From contig CM026427.1 of the NCBI GenBank assembly GCA_014871385.1, positions 15,508,930 through 15,572,929 of the forward strand: 64,000 nt of DNA, in the 5' to 3' direction. The translations under genes were made by a program, and so were the position numbers. Each line of letters begins with the position of its first letter. Position 1 is the first letter of the stretch. Shown here one piece after another: positions 33,201 to 44,329 of this stretch. A model generated the notes under the pieces. That model searched no databases, was not told the origin of the DNA, and saw nothing but the letters and a program-made list of their open reading frames with translations. This DNA comes from Ceratodon purpureus. Lineage: Eukaryota > Streptophyta > Bryopsida > Pseudoditrichales > Ditrichaceae.

Positions 33201-34737
33201 AGGGTGATCATTCCGTGTGTGACACCGGCTGGGAGGCGACCCTGAGCTACATTCTCCGTTATCATCCTATGGAAATCTTCGCCAATGCATTCCTAGAATT
33301 GCTTGTAAAACTCCAATATCGTGCCATCAGGCCCCGGTGCCTTCCCTGGCTTCATCTCATCCACCGCTTGTTTGAGTTCGGCTAGGGAGAGGGGCTGTTT
33401 GAGCTCGGTCTTCATATCGCTTGGAACGCAGTCCTGTACGCACTCAAGAGCCACCGCCTCGGCTGCTACTGTTTCTGCTGTGGCGACCCTAGCTGAGTAG
33501 AGGCGTTGGTAATATGCTTGGCATATTTCTCCAATGGCACTCTGATTTGTGTGAACTTGGCCTGAGATGTCTTCTAATGCGGTGATATGGGAGGCTGAGG
33601 AACGAGCCTTGTGCGCCTTGAAAAATTCCTTGGTGCATTGGTCGCCTTTTTGCTTCCATTTGAGACGGCTTCTCAGTCTTTGACCTTCGAGTTTGCGTGC
33701 CTCTACTTGGCTGAGATAGTCAAAGGCCTCCAGTAGAGCGGCTTGGGCCAGCGGGTCCCCAGGGGCGGCCTGTAGAATCGTCACGGCCTGGTCGAGTTTG
33801 GTCCTCCTATCTGCTTCCTCGGCCCTATTTTCCTGTGCCTTCCTTATGCAAAATTCTTTGTAAAACTTCACGCTTCTCCTTAGTTTCCCATAGAAAGATA
33901 GCCGGGGGTTGCCGGCCCAGATGCCTTGGATGTTCCTCTTGACGAATTCATCTTTGAGGTACAGGGCACTCATGGCGTACGTGGATACCCGTCTGGCTTC
34001 CGGCTCCAGTTGCACATTGCGTCGAACGGGCAAGTGATCCGAATGATGGCAGTCTCCTATGAGGGTGTGGGGGTATAAATCCTATCTAAACGGGCTAGCA
34101 CCCGGGAGCGGTCTCGGTGTTGGCTGTCCCAAGTGTACCTAAGCCTACTACTAGCGGGAAAGGAGTCCTCCACCTGCAGCGCTTCCTTGAGCTCTTGAAA
34201 CACTCTGCGCTCAATTTCTGTCACGCTTGAGGCGCGGCTGGAGGACTTATCTACCCTGCGCTCTACGAAATTCCAATCTCCTGCTAAAATCCACCTGCAG
34301 TCCCTCAGTAGGACCTCGAGCAGTTCGCCCCATAGAGCGCATCTTTCCGTTGATGAGTGGGGCGCGTATATGTTGAGGACTGAGATGTCTTGCCCCGGGA
34401 CCCCTGTGAATCGGACCCATTGGACATTGCCTCCCCTCGAGTGGCCGTCCGAGTGGATCAGGTGGCTCATGGAGGGGGTCACCCACATCCCTATGCCTCC
34501 GCTCCCGGCTCCATCCTCATTCGCGTCATTGTTGTAGGCTACTTGTGCCTCCTGGCCAAAGAATGTGGCCCCGGCCCACATGAGCTTGTGCAGTGCCTGA
34601 AACTTAGCTCCTCGCAACTTCAATTCTTGGAAGTTCAGATGATTTCGGTCTCTCTTAGGTGCCGTCTAAAAAGTCTTGTCCACTTTGGCCTGATTGTTCA
34701 GGCCTTGGACATTCTGGCTTAAGGTCGTAATCTTCAT
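30280..34737 (-). pseudogene. LINE ORF2: endonuclease, reverse transcriptase, zf-RVT (broken)
   Basis: Endonuclease: MKITTLSQNVQGLNNQAKV at the start, then ISVLNIYAPHSS, ILAGDWNFVE and LARLDRIY. Reverse transcriptase: GKAPGPDG, NWRPITLLNMGYKIYAKAL, LKLDFSKAYDMVEW, GVRQGCPLAPYLF and the catalytic QYADDT. The zf-RVT region has WAVWHKGVEVNAWRG and CPVCMNGTKETVLHRFWDC. The C-terminus has IWLLLKGAIIWSLWRERN. About five stops or frameshifts interrupt the frame (near 34670, 34055, 33292, 31680 and 30905). The start ATG overlaps the ORF1 stop as ATGA, an arrangement known for reinitiation in LINEs. Confidence 0.88.
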
Positions 34738-36550
34738 GCAAATGATTGGGCGAGGTTGGCCACCACCGGCCGAGGGTAAGGACTGCTGAGGTTGACCCTG
34801 GAGTTCCGAGTTGATTTCCGAATGGACTTTGCTTTGCCGGGTGAGGGTTGGCTGGGAGCCTCGTTTCTTCGCGCTATGGTTTGCTGAGCAAGGCGGTGCT
34901 GAATGGGCGAGGCGGGGAAGTTAGCTTGTACTCCCTGCTCCTGTAGCCATGCCTTCATGGCTGGAAGAAGGTGTGGAGGGATTTGCTCGACGAAGCCCCT
35001 GTTTGGGAGAGGCGGGGGAGGGGGTAAGTCCCCGTCCATTCCGGGTGAGACTCTGCCAAATCCTAGGCTATCAGTCGGCTGCGACTCCCCCGAGTATGCT
35101 TCCTGATGAGAGGCGGAGCCTCCTTCAAAACTGTTAGCGTGTCCATTCCCATCACATGCAAAGGACTCGTTTTGCCCCCTTGGGGTTCTGAGCTCCCGTT
35201 GTCCTGGTTCCGGTTCTCCCCCCGAGTATTCGGTCATGTCTTCATCTTCGTCGCAGTATATCCTGGATTCCTCTGGTGCGGTATGTTCTTGTTATGCGTT
35301 GCCTGAGCTGGGGGCAGACGTGCCGAATCCGGCAATGGTCTGTGCAGCGTGGTTGACTTGGGTTGCACTCTGGGTGGGGATGGTGCTGCATGTGGTCGGT
35401 TGGACCTGGTCTGTGCCGGACGTTCTCCCCGAGGGACTTGGACAGGCTCTCGGTCCACGACGCAGCTCTTGGGCCTGCAGACTGCCGAGAGTGCCAGAGG
35501 GTGTGATGGGAGGATGCTCGGGTTGCTTTTGGTAACGAGCCTTCCAGTCCATACGAGCCTTCTGGAATTCAAACGCATCGTGGAATTCTCCTGAGTTCGG
35601 AGAGGATTCGTATCCTCTTGCCGCTTCTCGGCTCTTCCAGCTATTCCAGTCAAGATTCGCGGTTGGTTTGCCTACCTCGCCTGTTCTTTTGGTGCTGCCT
35701 GGGGCTGCCTGGCCTTCGTGGTTCGCTTGCTTTCCCGGGTTAGCCGGTTCCTTGAATGTGGGGGGGGGGGGGGGTTTGCCTTCTCCGACGGGCCAGCTTC
35801 TCCACCTGCTTGGCTCTTAATCCCTCCCTGTTCTGTTTGAGCCGTGTCTCCGGGCCCAGTCCGTTTGGCGCCTTTCGGGAAGAAGGCTCTCAGGCGGTCC
35901 CTTCCATGGTGGCGTACCTCCCGCCACTCAGATGCTTCTTCCTTTGACTTCGACTGAGCTGGTGCTGGTGGTGGTAGTTCGCTGGTTTCCGGTTGTATCT
36001 TTCCACCATGAAGCGCGCTGCAGTTCTTGATGAGGTGAGACGTCGACATGCAGAAGCGGCAACGAATGGGGAGATTGGTGTAGTCCACCTGAATCTTGGA
36101 GACTAAACCCGTGACTGGATTTGCAACCTCAATGGACATGACGAAGGGGTCTCCGTTACGGACGGCGATGCAAAACCTCTGATCAGGGTTTTGTGCATTT
36201 CCGCAGTGTTTGCCTAGGACCATCCCCAAGCTCTGGGCTAAATCTCCCGCACTGCTGATAAACTCGTCTGGGATTGCTTGCAAAGTGATCCAAATCGGAA
36301 TGCGGGTACCCGTGGGGCAGCTTGCATTGAAGCCTGGCGACCAAGGCTGCATTATGCACGTCCCCCACTTGGAGAGGTGGGGGGTGAGCATAAGGGTTCG
36401 CTGTGTGGTTGCCTCGTCCGGCGTGAGAATCTGAAAGAAGCCGTGACCTAGGTCCCGGCCAATCTGGCATTCCCCCTTCACTTCCATACCAAGCGTTGAC
36501 AACCACCCTTGTAAGCTCTATGTCGATGGACGCCCTCCCACAAAGTATGC
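34734..36550 (-). pseudogene. LINE ORF1: DUF4283 and CCHC zinc knuckle (broken)
   Basis: This is the RNA-binding protein of plant L1 elements. It begins upstream with KVIIAYFVGGRPSIDIELTRV, continues as IGRDLGHGFFQILTPDEA and WSPGFNASCPTGTRIPIWITL (DUF4283-like), then has the knuckle CRFCMSTSHLIKNC. A Pro-rich tail follows, including the poly-G tract near 35760. A frameshift lies near 36490 and more breaks near 35660 and 35240. Upstream similarity to about 37065 may be further ORF1 or 5' leader. Confidence 0.8.
35758..35773 (+). repeat. Poly-G tract in LINE ORF1
   Basis: A pure G run codes for the Pro run of ORF1 on the minus strand. It is prone to length errors. Confidence 0.85.
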
Positions 36551-37432
36551 GATGATCACTTTCGCCTAAAAAAGGGTCATCTCTTTCTGCACCTTCTCTT
36601 TGTTTAGTTCAACTTTCTGGGCTTTCGTTTGAATCAGAAAGCCTGCGCTACTCCTCTCCACTCTTGCGGGCAGCTTCTCCCCTGCCTTGCCTATGGTCGG
36701 GTGTATCTTGGCGAACTAACCGAGGTGGGTCACTCCTGCCACTAATTCCGGCTCCACTTTCTCATGTCTCTTGAGTTTCTCTGCCATGACCTGATCTTCG
36801 CAGACTGTGGGTTTAACTGGGGCGTGAGCCATGTGCGCCCGGAGAGTCGCGGCATAGCTCGCCCCCGTCGTCGTGTCGCCCATTGCGTCTCGGTGATCCT
36901 TGTCAGTGAACTCCCCTCAATCCACCCTTGGTGGGTAGACGTACGATCGGTTCTGCGTGTCTTGGGATTGTAGCTGCAGCCTCGTGATGCGAGCCGTTCG
37001 CTCGTGATGTAAGCCGCACAGTCCTCCTCCCCCGAGATTCCGCTGCAAACCCTAAAACTTGACACGAGATAACCTAAGATTTGGCCTCTCGTTAAGCAAC
37101 TATTCCACTAAAAAGCAACAATCAAAGAACCCCAAAGCAAAGCAAACCAAACAGTGACTTCCATTAACACAAAGGACGGGGTGATTCGGATAAACCTTAG
37201 ATCTGTCTCCACGGTGCGAGTTGGCCTCCGAATTCGGTATTGCGTTTCCAGCAAGACACCACAAATTCGGACAAAGCCTAGGCAATCACGCGTTGAGGCA
37301 GGGGTAGACCGATCAACAATCAGACGATGTGTGCAGATCGCACACCACGGTCAACCTGCTTCGCAGCAGGGCGCTCTCGGAGCCCCATCGCCCAACCCCC
37401 ACTCCTGCTGACCTCTAGTTAATCAATTTTTC

Positions 37433-37448
37433 ATTGTTTTCTCTTCTT
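37433..37448 (+). repeat. Right target-site duplication of the LINE
   Basis: ATTGTTTTCTCTTCTT is an exact copy of 29125-29140. Thirteen of its bases (GTTTTCTCTTCTT) occur a third time at 37535-37547, so it also serves as the left duplication of the older LINE tail. Confidence 0.8.
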
Positions 37449-37534
37449 CTTTTTTTTTTTTTTTTTTTTTTTGGAAACAAATGAAAGAAGATTCATTGCC
37501 AAGGGAAGCCATGAAATAAATCAGACCAGCCACA
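37449..37534 (-). mobile_element. Older, heavily 5'-truncated LINE tail
   Basis: An 86-bp minus-strand fragment with a long poly(A) tail (poly-T on the plus strand, 37450-37472) after GTTTCC. It shares GTGGCTGGTCTG with the 3' end of the 8.3-kb LINE, so it is the same or a sister family. GTTTTCTCTTCTT flanks it on both sides (37436-37448 and 37535-37547). The large LINE inserted at its poly(A) junction. Confidence 0.7.
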
Positions 37535-37547
37535 GTTTTCTCTTCTT

Positions 37548-40500
37548 TTCGGGGCACAAATCGAACTTCGACGTGTTGCAGCTGTTTTCTGCTGACAGTG
37601 CGGTAACTGAAGGTGGTGGATCTAGAAGAGAATAAACAGTTGACAATGGAATATTATGCTTTGAAGTGGAGTTGGTGGATGCGGATCTAGTCTTGTGCTT
37701 ATCGACACCAAGTTGGCATTCTCTTTGTTGTTGTTATTGAATGGAACTATCATGAGTTGCGTAAGAAGTTACTGTAAATTATTGAATAGAAGTAATTATC
37801 TGATGAGTCATCGGTGCATGCGACTTTCAATGGTCGTCAACGTCGGTGCTGTCAATGGATGGATGAATGGCCTCATTCTTCATCTATGCTAATTATGGCT
37901 TCTACCTCTGTTTTTAACCCCTAAATTCGAAATTATGAGTTCTACGAAGTCGATTTTACTCTAGTCAGGCCCTCTTACTACATATAGGTCGTATGAAGTT
38001 GATTTTCTTTGGTAGAACGTGGAGTTTTTCCATATCTTTATAACAAAATCATTCATGCCTTAAAATTCCTCATACTTTAAGAGATATTCGCTTTCAAAGT
38101 TTGCAAACACTATTAAGGCATGCTGAAATCTGCCCAAAACTGCTGTATATGCTCATTTATCCTCAAAATCTGACCAAAATTAATTAGTTTACAGAAACTT
38201 CAAGAATTCACCAAAAATTGAGATTATATTTTTTCAAGTTTTGTTTTTTTAGAACATGTAAACAAACTTTTTAAGGCATGATCTCATCGCTCGGATTTTA
38301 AATCCAATATTTCTTTATATGCCTAGTTAAGTATCAAAGACCGGCCTTTGTATTTGTATTTCAGCGTACTTCTATGTGAAAACAAAGCATTTCTTTAGGT
38401 TTAATAAGTAGTGTGAAGTGAAAAAGTGCATGGACGTATTTGTAACCCACCTAGGAACAAGAATTTGAAGAGCTTCAGCTTAAATTTACTTTTAAATTTG
38501 ATTTTTTGGCTCACAAAACACTTCAAATCCATTTTACAAGAAAAACAAAAAAAACAAAAAATAAATAAATAAATATAAAAATCCAACTTCGAACATCATG
38601 GTCTCACAAACCGTAAGGAGTTTGTATCTAAGTTTTGGGGTACATGTATACATATGAGTCAGGTACTGAATCCTATGGTTACATCCTCAAATACATCAAA
38701 ACTTGGAAATTTACACTTTGTATTTAAAAATTGGGATGGGTTGAAGATTGTCGGAGTCCGACGTAATGACTGCGAGGAATATCATCACCATTACATAGTG
38801 AGTAACGGTACCCACAAGTGAAACGATTTGCTCTCTTGTAAGAGCCATGATCTCTCTCTCTCTCTTTGGTAATCCTCGTGCTTGCTTGTGCGCTAAGAGC
38901 GCGCTCCACTTCTTCTTATTTCCCGGCTTTTACGATTGTTGACCTCACAACCTCGGTTGTAGAGTGTCTATTCTCGGACTGCGTGGGAGTGTATGACCAT
39001 GCTCAAAAATGATGCGTAGAACTCTAGAAGGACCAAAACCTATATTTAACCCCCAAATGCATGAGCCTATGACCACGAAAATAGACTTTGACTTTGGATG
39101 CTCTATTTTTCTACTATAAATAATGTAAAATATGAATTTTTAATTTTTCTAAGCTAAATACACATCTTATCTACAAGCAATAATTTTATCAAAATTAATG
39201 GTTTCATTATGTACTTAATATAAATTTTCTAATAAAAACAAACAAAGAAAATTCATATGAAATATAGGTTATACTAAAAAAATACAAAATATTTATCATA
39301 GATGTATATGACAACTACAAACCTTATACTAGTTACTGCGCTCAAGAATTATGTTTTAATTCAAAACTATGATGAAAAAACTTGAAACTGTGAAAAAACA
39401 ATTAATATCCACGGTTATACCCCCTTAATCTTATACCAGCTATAAATCACTCAATTTTACGTATTTTTTAAGATTTTAAATTAGAATATAAATAGATTTG
39501 TAAAAATACATTTAATTAGTTTACCTCAACTAACAAAGAAGATCATCCTTACAGTCAAAATTGTGTTTCAGATGTCTGTATTAAGGAATTTTTGAATATA
39601 TACACAATGTTGATGTTTTGGACTTTAAAGAGGCACCAAAATTCATGAAATTATTATTTTGAGAATTCATTGATGAGATTAGATAGATTTCTCACAACTT
39701 TACAATGAGAAGAAGAATGAATGAAAATTTGGCATTTGGATGATAATTATGGAATTTGAAAAAATGTGGTAGACTGGTTTTTGGTCATTTAGGCGTTTAG
39801 GGGTTAACATATCAAATGGTTGTATGTTTTGAAAGCACAGATGAACTAAATTTCATGTTGGATTTTTTGTAGGATTGTTACTTAATGGACAATCAAGAGG
39901 ACCAATTTTTTTGGTAGTGGATCGCAAACTGAATGTTTAAAGTTTACTTTTTATTGATTTTGTTTATTATATATATATTTTGAAATTTTATCTATATTAC
40001 TGAAAAATTAAGAGCAAATTTTGTCCATTAGACGCATATTCCATATAAAAACTTTGATATAACTCATATTTATATATCGTTTCCAAATATGCAACATCTT
40101 TTATTGAAGGAGTTTTTTAGTCATTTGAGGTTCTTCGTTTTTTTAAATTTATCTCTTGAAACAATCTACAATTTTAATGTTTATGTTCATTGCATTCATA
40201 CATTGCATCTATGATTTGTATTTAAAATACTTGAATATCTTTAGAATTAATAATTTTAAATTATAATATGGATTTTATCTCATTTATGAAATACAAAATT
40301 TATATCTAAAATTAATACTTTTGATGCAAAAATATTTTATAGACCATAAATTTTTTTAATTTTCTTTTGTAATTTTTTTTATATAATATATGTATTAGCA
40401 TGCATATGTATTATTTTTTTAATCCAACATTTTTAAAATTAAAAGAATTATAATTCTATTACAATGTGAGTTATATAAAAACTTTAAATATCTTGTTCTT

Positions 40501-43236
40501 TCAAAGAAACCTTGAAAAAAAAAATGTTATATATTTAAAAATGGTATTGACTAATAATGTCTAATGGAAGTAATATGTCTTGTCGCTAGAGGCGCGAGTA
40601 GTTTGCAATGGCCGATATGCCAGCGCATAATCTATTCACATCAAAATTTAAACCGTTCGTCAATAAAATAATTTTTATTTATTATATGAAATCATAGTCA
40701 AATTATTTAAAGTCTTTAAAGTCATATAAAAGTCTTTAATCATTACCTATTTGTCTTTATGGAGAAAAAGTTAATTATTTGAAGGAATTTAACAAAATAT
40801 AATCATTTGAAACTACTCATGCAGTTTAAGTTGTTTAAGAAATGAAGAGAATAACCAAATAAATATTCATATACAACAATCTTAGAAATTATGCAAAAAT
40901 CAAGCTTCAAAAATTCAAATAAATCAAATTTTTAAATTCGTATAATTGTCTTGAAATAAAAATATCATGTAAAATATTTGTTTAAAATACATATACATAT
41001 ATCACCATTTTAATAAGAGTATTAAATCAATAAATTATGAAGTGAAATGTGTATAGAAGAAAATTCTATGTAGAACCATCTTGGCAATTTCACCACCGCT
41101 ACTAGCAAAAAAATGTCATTTTTGTTAAAAAAGAGATTAATGAATTTGAAATCGTCATTTAAATTCACTTGTTGAATAGTCTACGTTACAACAAAGCTTA
41201 AATAAGAAGGAGATGATGGGTATAATGGAGATATCACTACTCCTTGTGAAGAAACAACCTCTAGTATATAAAGAGTAAAATGTCGAGAGGTCTCAACGAT
41301 AATTTCAAAGCAGCTCTAATTGACTACTACGGGGTCGATAAAATTGACTCATCTCCAATAGGCTCTAAGAATGCAAAACATCATGGCAATCGGAAGGTGT
41401 GATGCATGATTCATCTACAATATTTAGTTTTCATTCTATTATTATAATCTAATAGTTGATCATTTAAAATGTTTTCCATACAAAAGTATCAAAAGTTCTA
41501 ACCATGAATGCTTTACTATTTCCTTTCTATTTCTGAATTTGTGAAAAGATGACTAATTTAGATGTTTCACTTGCAGTTGCGATGGATGATGACTAGCTAC
41601 ATGCTCCCACGCCTACTTGGCCACTCCATGCTAGATTATGCTTTGAAAGTTTTTGGCATTACAGATATTGATTCGCCTAGAAATGGCCTTTTAGTTGTCA
41701 AGCCCGTGAATTTATCATATTTGCTATTCTAATTTGTAATGTTTTAAGTTCAAAAAAATCTTAGTTTATAATGAAAAAATTATTATAGCTTCAAATTTTG
41801 TGGGTTTTTTTATACTCAGTCAAAAAACCTTTGTTGAAACTTTAAAAGCTAATTTTGATGCGCAAAGCAAAGCTCTTTTTTAAGAGTTACAACAATTGAT
41901 GAGTTCTCAAGAAGCTCCATTGTCTGAATTGAAGAAACAACATGAATTTCGTAGTATAAGTTTGCGTTCAAGTACTCATCAATATGTTTAATAAAAAAAA
42001 ATGTATCATTTTTTACTTTTTGAATAATTCTAATGTGAATATGAACTTTTTAAATTGATGTTTCACAATATTTTTTAATTTTAAATATTATGATTTTATA
42101 AATGGTTAACAAAAGATTTTGAAGTATAAAAAACATGGAGATATATAAGTTAAGGGTTATTACTTGCAATTATTGAGTTAGCCATGTACTAAAGAAGAAT
42201 GTTAGATTAGACATGAACATTTAGCCATCTAAGTTCGAGTGCCATGAAGGATATAATGGAGATTATCTATGAAGAATATGTAAAACAATTACTTTTCCAC
42301 AAACTTTCCAATTCAAGATATATTTACCATACAACCTTCACAAACAATCTTAGTAATTTAATTCCTTTTACCAACATAATCCTAAATCATAATTTGGCTC
42401 GAAATCCATTATTAAGAGCCGCCAAAATTGGAAGCTAAATACAATCAAGTATTCTGCTTAGGAAGCATGTTTGTTCACCTCAAAAAATACTATTTTTTTT
42501 GAAAAAATAAGACTCATCTCTAAAAAAAAAAATTCTTATTTAAAAAAAGTTTAAAACAACCCTACTAAAATCATCCCTAATTGACTCAAAATAGAGAAAT
42601 TGACTTCTAGAAATGTATTCTCATACTTTTTTTGTTATTTTCTATCCTTAAAATGATTGATTATTTGATTTTCTTATTTGGGATTTTTTATGAACGACCC
42701 TGTTATCCAAACTGTTACCGCCCCACTTTCCTGTTTCAAGCTGCATTCTCTCATGACAAGCACGGTCACGGGCCCTGGGGTGTCACGGTCGAACCAGGCC
42801 ACGGTCATACATCTTGCATTCTCTCTCAATGCTTGATTGTTCATGTCAAAGAATGAGCAAACCAGTTAAAAGAAATCACAATTGCAAACTGCACAACAGC
42901 AATTTGCAAATTCAGCTAAGGAAATATGTTATTTTTCAAAAAGGATTTCAAACATTTTTTCCAAATTTTTTTTTTCAAATTTTTTGTGAAAATATATGTT
43001 GGTAGTTTAAAATGTACTCCTTCTTTTTGAGAGTTGATATTCTTAACACATACGTCAAGAGTATTTGGAATGTGGAACATGATTGTGCGAGGAGTCGCCC
43101 GGGATTGCAATCGAAGCCGGATGCTCTTCTTCATCTCCGCAAAATCCTTGCATAGCTCAACAGCCAACTTCAACAATTGTGTGCAAACATAAGTTAACAT
43201 ACTCGTTGTTTGTGTTTGCAATGAGATCATGCATGC
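37548..43236. other. AT-rich gene-poor region
   Basis: No gene was recognised. From about 39,000 to 42,600 the sequence is very AT-rich, with many A/T runs and only short frames. It may be old, eroded transposon DNA, but no domain survives to show that. From about 42,700 the base composition becomes more even, with repeated CACGGTC motifs at 42762-42807. Confidence 0.5.
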
Positions 43237-44296
43237 ATGCCATCCACGGAGGAGGAAGGTGTGTCACTCACTTCAACTTACGCAGCTTACACTCCAGAAG
43301 AACTCATCATGCTGCTGAGAACCCTGGATTTCTGCAACAGATGTGAGCTCACTTCCTCCGGGATCGCAAATGGTGAGCACCCATTAAACCCTACCTTCTG
43401 TTGGGAGGTTGTGGGAGAGGAGATTTTGTGTGAAGGGTTTTGCAGGTTTGGGATGTTGAGGAGTTGGGCTAAGAGTGGAATTCATGGTCTGGAACATGTG
43501 GTGATGTTCGTGATTGATTAGGGTTTTTTTAGGGTTTTAGGGAGATGGGTTTAGGGTTTTGCTTAGCGTGTGGTGATCGGTTGCAGGTGGGTTTTGTTAA
43601 TTAGGGGTTTTTAATTGCACTGTATTGAAGCTCCAGAGTTTTTGATGGCGTTTTGGAGTCGTTTCGGTTTTATGTTGGATGAGGGGGATTTTTGTTTGGA
43701 GCCTTTGCTTCTGTGTTTTTGTGAAATTGTGTGGGCGGTTGATAACCTTCTTAGGGTTCTTGTGACACATGAGTGGTTGTAGTAGTAAGCATGACTCTTG
43801 GACTTGGATATGTTACTGTAGATTATTCAGCTTGAATTGTTGGGGAAGTCCTTGTTTTGATGGATATCTGTGATGATCAGACTGGGTTACTGGTGTGTGA
43901 GAGGGTTATGGTAATGAGCCGGATTCTGGCATCGGATTGACATGCTATGACTGTTTTGGATCTCTGGGGTCTGTGTTTGCACCTTAGCATGCGAATAGAC
44001 CTGTCACTGCAGTCATGATACTCTTGAATCTTGAATGATTTCATGGGAATGCTTTGGTGGTCGTTTTTCTGAAGCTTTCGTGCCTTTTAGAAGTACAAGA
44101 TTTAATAAGACTGTGCTGGATATGCTCCGTGTTTCAGCCTGAGTTTCATAAACTTGTGCTACAGATTATTTACTTTCTGACAGACGAGCCTGAGGTAATT
44201 GCAGGAGTGAGCAAGAAGAGGATCATCATATCATATCGTCGCTTGCGAGCTTTCACGTTGCGCGGATTGGAAGGGTGGAGTTCTGTAAGCAAATGA
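43237..44296 (+). CDS. 82-aa upstream ORF, split by one intron
   Basis: A small ORF ahead of the glycosyltransferase, probably on the same mRNA. Exon 1 is 43237-43372 (donor AATG|GTGAGC), exon 2 is 44184-44296 (acceptor TTCTGACAG|ACGAGCC). The joined frame stays open and gives an 82-aa peptide starting MPSTEEEG and ending WSSVSK. The N-terminal half contains TPEELIMLLRTLDFC; the C-terminal half is basic (SKKRIIISYRRLRAF). I do not recognise a family. It could be a translated small protein, a regulatory uORF, or simply leader sequence. Its stop codon lies 33 bases before the glycosyltransferase ATG. Confidence 0.45.
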
Positions 44297-44329
44297 ATTT
44301 TTCGAAGGTCTAGCCCGCTGTAATGCGTG

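Larger units (their letters stand above)
29141..37432 (-). mobile_element. L1-type LINE (non-LTR retrotransposon), about 8.3 kb with nested insertions
   Basis: A plant L1-like LINE on the minus strand: 5' end at 37432, ORF1 about 36550-34734, ORF2 34737-30280, then a long 3' part ending in a poly(A) tail (poly-T at 29141-29155). A 16-bp exact duplication flanks it. ORF1 has a DUF4283-like region and a CCHC zinc knuckle; ORF2 has endonuclease, reverse transcriptase and a zf-RVT region. Both frames carry several stops or frameshifts, so this copy is not autonomous. The 3' part (29141-30279) is unusually long and contains a foldback element, GC-rich inverted arms, and possibly another truncated LINE tail at about 29401-29470. 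The exact target duplication suggests a moderate rather than ancient age. Confidence 0.85.
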
